Source: Nitrospirota bacterium
GTDB lineage: Bacteria > Nitrospirota > UBA9217
Assembly: GCA_021788515.1 (NCBI GenBank)
Contig: JAJYKN010000137.1
Coordinates: 1 to 5,415, forward strand
Reading direction: 5' to 3'
Length of the DNA: 5,415 nucleotides
Shown here: piece by piece, positions 1 to 4,825 of the stretch
Layout: the number at the start of each line of letters is the position of its first letter
Numbering within the stretch: position 1 is the stretch's first letter
Program-made: the position numbers and the translations under genes
Notes under the pieces: model-generated
Seen by the model: only the letters and a program-made list of their open reading frames with translations
What the model was told of the DNA's origin: nothing
Database searches by the model: none

Positions 1-35
1 CTGCACCAGGTGATCACGCTGCGCAGGTCGTGTTT

Positions 36-461
36 CTACCGCTCCCTCCGCTCCTCATGTCTGATATCAAGCTTCTTCAACTGCTCAATATTTCTCTTCA
101 GCCGTTCATTTTCTCTTTTAAGATCGAGTATCGTTTTTAGCAGGGAATGCCAGTTTCTTGCCTCTTGCAGCCTTGCGTGGCCGGGATAGCGTTTGATGAA
201 CTCGTCAAAACCCTGTAGTGCTTTCGCGTAATCCCTCTGCGGGTTATCATACAACGTCTGGAGATATGCTGCCTGGAACAGGGACTCAGGGGCTGCTCCC
301 GACTGGGGCGCTTGGACGGCGATTTTATTATAGATTGAGACGGCTTCCTGATAATTCTTATCCTGTGCCGCGGCTGCAGCACTCCTGTAATCGGCGTTTA
401 TTTTAAACGCGGCGCACCCTGAAAGCACGAGCAGTGCAAGCAGTATCAGCGCGTACCTCAT
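36..461 (-). CDS. Small TPR/coiled-coil outer-membrane lipoprotein (QseG/BamD-like flavour)
   Basis: This 141-residue protein begins with a lipoprotein signal peptide: Arg2, a hydrophobic stretch (residues 4-13) and the lipobox LSGC with the lipidated cysteine at position 16. The next residues are Ala-Ala, not Asp, so outer-membrane sorting is expected. Residues about 24-95 look like two tetratricopeptide-type helical hairpins (motifs NYQEAVSIYNKI and DYAKALQGFDEFIKRYPGH), as in BamD/YbgF-type proteins. Residues about 108-138 are a charged coiled coil with leucine/isoleucine heptads. At 141 residues it is much shorter than BamD. A short TPR plus terminal coiled coil recalls QseG/YfhG-like lipoproteins encoded beside envelope sensor kinases; that is inference from memory. 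The ATG start is well supported: a GAGGAGGAG ribosome-binding site lies at 465-473. The start overlaps the stop of the upstream GGDEF gene (ATGA at 461-458), implying translational coupling and a shared function. The stop is TAG at 38-36. No function is proven. Confidence 0.85.
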   Translation of the reverse strand: MRYALILLALLVLSGCAAFKINADYRSAAAAAQDKNYQEAVSIYNKIAVQAPQSGAAPESLFQAAYLQTLYDNPQRDYAKALQGFDEFIKRYPGHARLQEARNWHSLLKTILDLKRENERLKRNIEQLKKLDIRHEERRER

Positions 462-1867
462 CCACTCCTCCTCTTGTCTACGACAAAAACGCTTTTCGGA
501 ATGGATTTTGCGTAATCCTTGAGTTCGGCGGCAATCTCCGATGCTTCGAGAGGGTTATCGAGCTTCCGTTGCTCATTCGTTACGATGGCGATGGAGATGG
601 TTATGATCGGGAACTCCATCTCGATGCCCTGCCTCGTCTTTCCGAGGATATAACCGCGCTGCCGGTCGGCGGCTTCATAGAACTCGGGAATCCGCCGGTC
701 GAATTGGCTGATGATGGCTTCCGAGATCTCCCGCATGTGTTCAGGCACGGTGATGACGACAAAGTCGTCGCCGCCCACGTGGCCGACAAAATCATCGGGA
801 GTGCCTTTGGATTTTATGGAGCTCTCGATGATCCTGGCGGTTTCCTTGATGACCTCGCTGCCTTTCGCATAACCGTAGCGGTCGCTGAATGCCTTGAAGT
901 TGTCGAGATCGAGTACGCAGAAGGCCACCGGTTGGCCGGAATCGATTCGCTTCTTGAGCACATTTTCTATGGCGATTCCTCCCGGCAGGCGCGTGAGCGG
1001 GCTTGCATCGAGATACATCTCTTCCAGCTTTCGGAGGCGTTTTCCCATGGCGAGAAACGCCTGGGAGAGGGTCCCGATTTCATCCTCCGTGGCGATATGA
1101 GGATCATAATCGAAGTCGCCTTCAGCGATGTGCTCGGTGGCTTCCTTCAATGTATGCAGAGATGAGGAAATATGATGGGTCACTACAAGCCCTGCAACGG
1201 CACCCAAAAATATGCTGAAAAGGCACAGGACGGCCGTTGTCAGGAATGCCGTGCCGCCGATGGCGCTGATCCCTTTCATCTTCCTGTCCTGTGCCTTCTT
1301 CGCGCTCGCGGACAAGGTCCTCAGCGCGTCCGTCAATTTGTCCAGAACGTTTTTGAGGTCGCCATTGGATACGGCGTAGGCTTGTTCAACTGCGTGCTTT
1401 CTCACCAGCTGGGTTTCTTTTGAGAAGAGATCGCTGTATTTCGAATACAGTTTGTCTATGGTTTCGATCGGAAAGGTGCTTGTGCTTGAGATGGGGAGAT
1501 TCTTGAGAACGGCCAGCCAGCTGCGGAATTCCTTTCCCCTTTTAAAAAACAGCGTTTTCATGTCGCTGCTCTTGAGGATCAAGAACCGCTTTTCGTAGGT
1601 GTCCTGGGCAAGCAATGCATCGAGCATCTTGCCGGAAGCTTCTTCCGCGATAACATCCACTTTGACGATGCTTTTGTTCAGAGTGTTGATCCGCTGCAGG
1701 CTGACGAGAGCATAAGCTACAACGATGACGGTAAGCGCTACCAGCGCCATATACCCGAACAGTATTTTTTGGGCAATGGTGAGACGCGCAAAGAGTCGGG
1801 TGGGGACCAGCTTGTCGAGGAGCCGGGGAAGGAGATCAGTGCTCGTTGTTGACAGGCGGGATTGCAC
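458..1867 (-). CDS. Membrane HAMP-GGDEF protein (diguanylate cyclase-like, GGDDF variant)
   Basis: This 469-residue inner-membrane receptor probably makes a cyclic dinucleotide. Order: short cytoplasmic N-terminus; membrane helix about 35-57; helical periplasmic sensor region about 58-200 (containing DTYEKRFLIL, as in four-helix-bundle sensors); second membrane helix about 202-230; HAMP linker about 229-282; GGDEF domain about 288-465, opening with SPLTRLPGG. In the GGDEF domain D320 and D322 align with the metal and phosphate region, and the signature is GGDDF (365-369), an E-to-D change. The Asp that contacts guanine in PleD (D344) is Ser337, the PleD N335 position is Ser328, and no RxxD inhibitory site precedes the signature (TPDD, 356-359). 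These changes leave three options: classical c-di-GMP synthesis, Hypr-type cGAMP synthesis, or a degenerate sensor domain. The start is GTG; an in-frame TAA lies just upstream and no ribosome-binding site is visible. It follows PBP1A by 48 bases and overlaps the lipoprotein gene by ATGA. Confidence 0.88.
   Translation of the reverse strand: MQSRLSTTSTDLLPRLLDKLVPTRLFARLTIAQKILFGYMALVALTVIVVAYALVSLQRINTLNKSIVKVDVIAEEASGKMLDALLAQDTYEKRFLILKSSDMKTLFFKRGKEFRSWLAVLKNLPISSTSTFPIETIDKLYSKYSDLFSKETQLVRKHAVEQAYAVSNGDLKNVLDKLTDALRTLSASAKKAQDRKMKGISAIGGTAFLTTAVLCLFSIFLGAVAGLVVTHHISSSLHTLKEATEHIAEGDFDYDPHIATEDEIGTLSQAFLAMGKRLRKLEEMYLDASPLTRLPGGIAIENVLKKRIDSGQPVAFCVLDLDNFKAFSDRYGYAKGSEVIKETARIIESSIKSKGTPDDFVGHVGGDDFVVITVPEHMREISEAIISQFDRRIPEFYEAADRQRGYILGKTRQGIEMEFPIITISIAIVTNEQRKLDNPLEASEIAAELKDYAKSIPKSVFVVDKRRSG
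465..473 (-). promoter_or_regulatory. Strong Shine-Dalgarno of the lipoprotein gene
   Basis: On the minus strand the sequence reads GAGGAGGAG, ending three bases before the ATG at 461-459, with its AGGAGG core about six bases away. It lies inside the last codons of the upstream GGDEF gene. It fixes the lipoprotein start and is the only strong ribosome-binding site in the minus-strand group. Confidence 0.8.
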
Positions 1868-1873
1868 GAATTA

Positions 1874-1902
1874 AGATTAACAAACATTGGCGGCACTGTC
1901 AA
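1874..1902 (-). promoter_or_regulatory. Putative sigma70 promoter of the GGDEF-lipoprotein pair
   Basis: On the minus strand a perfect TTGACA -35 box (1902-1897) is followed by a 17-base spacer ending in an extended TGT and a weak -10 box TAATCT (1879-1874). Only six bases separate the -10 box from the GTG start at 1867, so transcription would begin at or next to the start codon. The box lies in the 48-base gap after PBP1A, so the pair may be transcribed both from here and by read-through from PBP1A. Confidence 0.45.
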
Positions 1903-1915
1903 TAATTTTATGGGT

Positions 1916-3913
1916 TTACGGGGCTTCATCCTTGATTTGCAGGTCGTCAACAACTGCCGCTGATTCGTCGCAATACTTCCGCGGCTCCGTTCCCGGCAGG
2001 AAGGCTTCGCGGATGGTGTCCCTGCAGCGTTCTGTGCTCAAGAGTCCGGTTTTATGGTCCACCTGCTTAAAGATAATGTCGTCCGGCGCCGAGAACTCTT
2101 CGGGATTTCGCCCCGCATTTGCCTTTTTCATGAAGTCGAGCCAGAGGGGAAGAGCTGCTTTCGCGCCCGTTTCCTTCGGCCCGATGCTTGCCTGGTTATC
2201 GTACCCGACCCAGACGCCGGCAGCAAGGCTCGGCGTATATCCGAGGAACCAGGCATCGCGATAATCATTCGTGGTCCCCGTTTTCCCGGCTGCAGGCCTG
2301 TCGAGGTCCCGCGCCTTCCATCCGGTCCCGTGTTCGATCACCCCCTCCAGCAGATAGGTGATGAGGTACGCGGTCTCGGGTTTCATGACTTGTTCCGGAA
2401 CGGAGTTGTTCGTGTAGAGCACCCTGCCTGCGCTGTCGGTAATCGACAGGATCGACACCGGCCCGAGTTTTACGCCATGGTTGTCGAATACGGCATAGGC
2501 CGAGGTAAGTTCGGCGAGCGTTACATCGGAGCTGCCGAGAGCGAGGGACAAATAAGGGGTGAGGGGGCTTTTAATCCCGAGTTTTCTGGCATATCCGATG
2601 GTTTCATCGGGGCCGACCTTTTGAAGCAGTCTTATCGTCGGTACGTTCAGGGATTGTTCCAAAGCTCTCCTGAACGTGACCGGCCCCTGGTATGTCCGGG
2701 TGAAGTTCTCGGGGTTCCAGTCTTTTTTCCGGTTCACCGCAATTGACAGGGGAGAGTCATCCAAGATGTCCGAGGCGCCGAAGCCGTGTTCCAGGGCTGT
2801 TGCATAGATGATCGGCTTGAATGCCGAGCCCGGCTGCCGCAGGGCCTGCAGAGCGCGGTTAAACTGGCTCTGGCCGAAGTCTCGTCCGCCGACCATTGCG
2901 AGGATCCGTCCTGTGGCCGGTTCAATGGCGAGGAGGGCCGCCTGAAGCCGCGAGGCCCCCGGCCTCTTCTTTTGTGATTCTATTTTTTCAAGACCCGCCT
3001 GCACTGCCTGCTCGGCGTAGCTCTGGAGCTCGTCGTCGAGGGTCGTGTAGATATTGAGCCCACCCGAATAGAGAATGCTCGACCCGAAGCGTTCCTCGAC
3101 CTTTTGCCGAACGTATTCAACGAAATAGGGCGCGCGGCCGGCTTGCTTGATTCCCCTCGATACGGGTAAGGGAGCTTTTTTGGCCTCATCCGCCTGCGTG
3201 GTGCTGATATCACCCATTGCGACCATGCGGTTTAAAACATAAGCGCGCCTGCCGAGGGCAGCGGCAGGCGATTTAAACGGCGAATAGTACCGCGGGGAAC
3301 GGGGAAGGCCCGCCAGCATCGCGCATTCGGCGAGGTTCAAGTCCTTGGCCGGCTTCCCGAAATAGATCTGCGCCGCGGCTTCAACGCCGTAGGCGCCGCT
3401 GCCGAAGTAGATCTGATTGAGATACAGGGAAAGGATCTCCCGATTGGTGTAGCGCTGTTCGATCCGAAGCGCGAGGGCCATCTCCTTGAGCTTGCGCGTA
3501 AAACTCCGCTCCGGCGTCAGAAAGAGCACCTTGGCAAGCTGCTGCGTGAGCGTGCTGCCGCCCTCCAGCACTTTCCCGGCCCGGATGTTGCGATACATTG
3601 CCCGCAGTATGCCCCGCGGATCTACCCCGAAGTGTTGGTAAAAGCGGTTATCTTCGGTGGCGATGAGCGCTTTGATCATCAGATCGGGTACGTCCGTAAG
3701 GACCACGGGGGTGCGGTTTTCCAGGAAAAACTCGGCCAGCAATTGGTTGGAATTGGAGTATACACGGGACGTGATGCTCGGCTTGTATTCCTCGAGGGTC
3801 CGTATTTCCGGCAGGTCCCAGAAGGAAAAAACCATGAATCCGATTGCGCCGCCGATGAGCGCGGCAGTCAGTGTCAGAAACAATACTACAAGCAGCGTAT
3901 TCCTTTTTTGCAT
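1916..3913 (-). CDS. mrcA: Class A penicillin-binding protein, PBP1A family
   Basis: This bifunctional peptidoglycan synthase polymerises lipid II and cross-links stem peptides in the periplasm. From the ATG at 3913 it is 665 residues. A single N-terminal membrane helix spans about 7-30. The GT51 glycosyltransferase domain (about 55-230) carries TEDNRFYQHFGVD with catalytic Glu87, GGSTLTQQLAK (118-128), KLKEMALALRIE with the second Glu144, and EILSLYLNQIYFG. The transpeptidase domain (about 320-600) has all three active-site motifs: SAFK with nucleophile Ser363, SLN (421-423) and KTGTT (544-548). It is shorter than E. coli PBP1A (about 850 residues) and seems to lack the large OB-type insert between the two domains. 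The tail has two cysteines (630 and 648) that could form a disulfide. An upstream TTG at 3949 would add 12 residues, but it lies in the predicted -35 box and has no ribosome-binding site, so the ATG is preferred. The stop is TAA. The gene diverges from cobO and precedes the GGDEF gene. Confidence 0.95.
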   Translation of the reverse strand: MQKRNTLLVVLFLTLTAALIGGAIGFMVFSFWDLPEIRTLEEYKPSITSRVYSNSNQLLAEFFLENRTPVVLTDVPDLMIKALIATEDNRFYQHFGVDPRGILRAMYRNIRAGKVLEGGSTLTQQLAKVLFLTPERSFTRKLKEMALALRIEQRYTNREILSLYLNQIYFGSGAYGVEAAAQIYFGKPAKDLNLAECAMLAGLPRSPRYYSPFKSPAAALGRRAYVLNRMVAMGDISTTQADEAKKAPLPVSRGIKQAGRAPYFVEYVRQKVEERFGSSILYSGGLNIYTTLDDELQSYAEQAVQAGLEKIESQKKRPGASRLQAALLAIEPATGRILAMVGGRDFGQSQFNRALQALRQPGSAFKPIIYATALEHGFGASDILDDSPLSIAVNRKKDWNPENFTRTYQGPVTFRRALEQSLNVPTIRLLQKVGPDETIGYARKLGIKSPLTPYLSLALGSSDVTLAELTSAYAVFDNHGVKLGPVSILSITDSAGRVLYTNNSVPEQVMKPETAYLITYLLEGVIEHGTGWKARDLDRPAAGKTGTTNDYRDAWFLGYTPSLAAGVWVGYDNQASIGPKETGAKAALPLWLDFMKKANAGRNPEEFSAPDDIIFKQVDHKTGLLSTERCRDTIREAFLPGTEPRKYCDESAAVVDDLQIKDEAP

Positions 3914-3920
3914 GGAACGT

Positions 3921-3949
3921 ATTATACAACTCGCACCAGCAAAAAGCAA
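3921..3949 (-). promoter_or_regulatory. Putative sigma70 promoter of the PBP1A gene
   Basis: Reading the minus strand, TTGCTT (3949-3944), a 17-base spacer and a perfect TATAAT (3926-3921) form a good vegetative promoter. Only seven bases lie between the -10 box and the ATG at 3913, so the transcript should start at or next to the ATG. No Shine-Dalgarno sequence is present, which fits a leaderless message. The -35 box is back to back with that of cobO, 20 bases apart. Confidence 0.6.
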
Positions 3950-3957
3950 AGTGGAGA

Positions 3958-4004
3958 GACCGGATGTTCTTGAGTTTTTCAGGCCAACATGCTATCATCC
4001 GGTC
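3958..4004. repeat. Perfect 9-bp inverted repeat flanking the cobO promoter (candidate operator)
   Basis: GACCGGATG at 3958-3966 is exactly complementary to CATCCGGTC at 3996-4004, with arm centres 38 bp apart. One arm lies just upstream of the cobO -35 box. The other covers the end of the -10 box up to the predicted start site. Because the transcript would start after the second arm, this is more likely a DNA-binding site than an RNA hairpin. The binding protein is unknown. Confidence 0.45.
3970..3998 (+). promoter_or_regulatory. Putative extended -10 sigma70 promoter of cobO
   Basis: TTGAGT (3970-3975), a 17-base spacer ending in TGC and TATCAT (3993-3998) give a near-consensus extended -10 promoter with a predicted start near 4005. 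The leader would be about 16 bases to the GTG or 58 bases to the CTG start, too short for a cobalamin riboswitch. Confidence 0.55.
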
Positions 4005-4020
4005 AGATTCTGTTTGTTGA

Positions 4021-4593
4021 GTGCGCCGGGTCCGGCAGAGAGAAAAGAGCAAGGGGTATATCCTGAACAAGGGTCTGATTATCGTATTTACCGGTGACGG
4101 GAAAGGGAAGACGAGCGCGGCCCTGGGTATTGCGCTTCGCGCAGCCGGGCATAAAATGTACGTGTCCATTGTCCAGTTCGTCAAGGGCGCCAATCCCACG
4201 GGAGAGGCGCGAGCTTCGGAACGGCTGGCGCCTGAACTCGAATTTGCGTCGCTGGGGAGCGGCTTTGTCAACTGCTGCGGGGACACAAAACCCCTGTCGG
4301 AACACAAAAGGTCCGCGGCGCGGGCACTGAACCTCGCGCGTCAGAGGATACAGTCGGGGTCCTGGGACATTGTCGTGCTCGACGAGATCAATACCGCCGT
4401 CGCCCTGGGCCTCATCGACGTGGAGGATGTTTTGGACCTCTTGGCTAAGAAGCCGCCGAAGCTGCATGTGATCCTTACCGGCCGCAGCGCCCGTCCCGAG
4501 GTCATTGAAGCGGCAGACCTTGTAACGGAGATGCGCAATATCAAACATCCCTATGATCGCGGCATACCTGCCCAAAAGGGGATCGACTACTGA
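4021..4593 (+). CDS. cobO: Corrinoid adenosyltransferase CobO/BtuR family
   Basis: This cytoplasmic enzyme transfers the 5'-deoxyadenosyl group from ATP to cob(I)alamin or cob(I)yrinic acid a,c-diamide, making the coenzyme form of B12. Residues are numbered here from the CTG at 4063: the family opening KGLIIVFTGDGKGKTSAALG contains the P-loop (11-18), then VQFVKG (37-42), a Walker B-like VVLDEIN (104-110), ILTGR (137-141) and the typical ending AQKGIDY. Nothing is missing, and length (176-190 residues) fits BtuR/CobO. The start is uncertain. GTG at 4021 directly follows an in-frame TGA, has no ribosome-binding site and adds a 14-residue charged extension. CTG at 4063 has AAGGGG six bases upstream and would give the usual compact N-terminus. 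No other cobalamin gene is visible, so it could serve salvage or a pathway encoded elsewhere. It diverges from PBP1A and has its own promoter. Confidence 0.93.
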   Translation: MRRVRQREKSKGYILNKGLIIVFTGDGKGKTSAALGIALRAAGHKMYVSIVQFVKGANPTGEARASERLAPELEFASLGSGFVNCCGDTKPLSEHKRSAARALNLARQRIQSGSWDIVVLDEINTAVALGLIDVEDVLDLLAKKPPKLHVILTGRSARPEVIEAADLVTEMRNIKHPYDRGIPAQKGIDY

Positions 4594-4615
4594 GAGAATC
4601 CGCAGGTTCATTCTC
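4594..4615 (+). other. Weak stem-loop just after the cobO stop
   Basis: GAGAAT (4594-4599) pairs with ATTCTC (4610-4615) around a 10-base loop directly after the cobO TGA. No T-run follows, so this is not a convincing intrinsic terminator; it may help 3' end formation or mean nothing. The remaining spacer up to 4740 is AT-richer and holds only other short weak stems, such as AACAG/CTGTT (4631-4635/4641-4645). Confidence 0.25.
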
Positions 4616-4748
4616 CTTACCACAGTTAAAAACAGGTCGGCTGTTAACGTTAAAAAACATTCAACTGCCTGATCCGAAAGTATTACCTCAGGAAATAGAG
4701 AGTTTCTTTTTCTACGATTTGTCCCTAAATTGTGATGCCAAAAGGAAA

Positions 4749-4777
4749 TTGACATTGCAGAGCTCTAATGCTAACAT
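4749..4777 (+). promoter_or_regulatory. Putative sigma70 promoter of phoH
   Basis: A perfect TTGACA (4749-4754), a 17-base spacer ending in TGC and TAACAT (4772-4777) form an extended -10 promoter with a predicted start near 4784, leaving a leader of about 42 bases. A second -10-like TATTAT lies at 4782-4787 but has no -35 box at good spacing. The design closely resembles the cobO promoter. Confidence 0.5.
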
Positions 4778-4792
4778 GTTGTATTATCAAGC

Positions 4793-4818
4793 ATACGGTC
4801 GAAGTCTCCTGGCCGTAT
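4793..4818 (+). other. Stem-loop in the phoH leader
   Basis: ATACGG (4793-4798) pairs perfectly with CCGTAT (4813-4818). Three inner pairs (two of them G-T) extend the stem to nine, closing an eight-base loop at 4802-4809. It ends seven bases before the phoH ATG, where a ribosome-binding site would be expected and none is seen. It may control translation, or it may be a DNA operator. Confidence 0.4.
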
Positions 4819-4825
4819 CCACAGA

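Noticed and set aside
1..35. Possible start of another minus-strand gene
   Set aside because: No ATG and no ribosome-binding site at proper spacing; a GTG is present but the five following codons identify nothing.
434..1165. Long plus-strand open frame (243 codons)
   Set aside because: It lies wholly opposite the GGDEF gene, whose domains are intact; the composition and product match no family I recognise.
2319..2327. Exact copy of the cobO operator arm CATCCGGTC
   Set aside because: It is inside PBP1A codons for conserved GTGW sequence, unpaired and away from a promoter; probably coincidence.
2054..2746. Long plus-strand open frame (230 codons)
   Set aside because: Antisense to the PBP1A transpeptidase domain, where all active-site motifs are in the minus-strand frame.
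3999..4062. Cobalamin riboswitch before cobO
   Set aside because: The possible leader is at most about 58 bases and has no B12-box-like conserved core.
4668..4711. Possible intrinsic terminator (CCTGA/TCAGG stem then T-rich run)
   Set aside because: The stem is only five pairs with a 15-base loop, and the T-rich run starts about ten bases after it.
4003..4755. Minus-strand open frame (250 codons)
   Set aside because: Antisense to cobO and the spacer; no recognisable domain, while the plus strand encodes a complete CobO.
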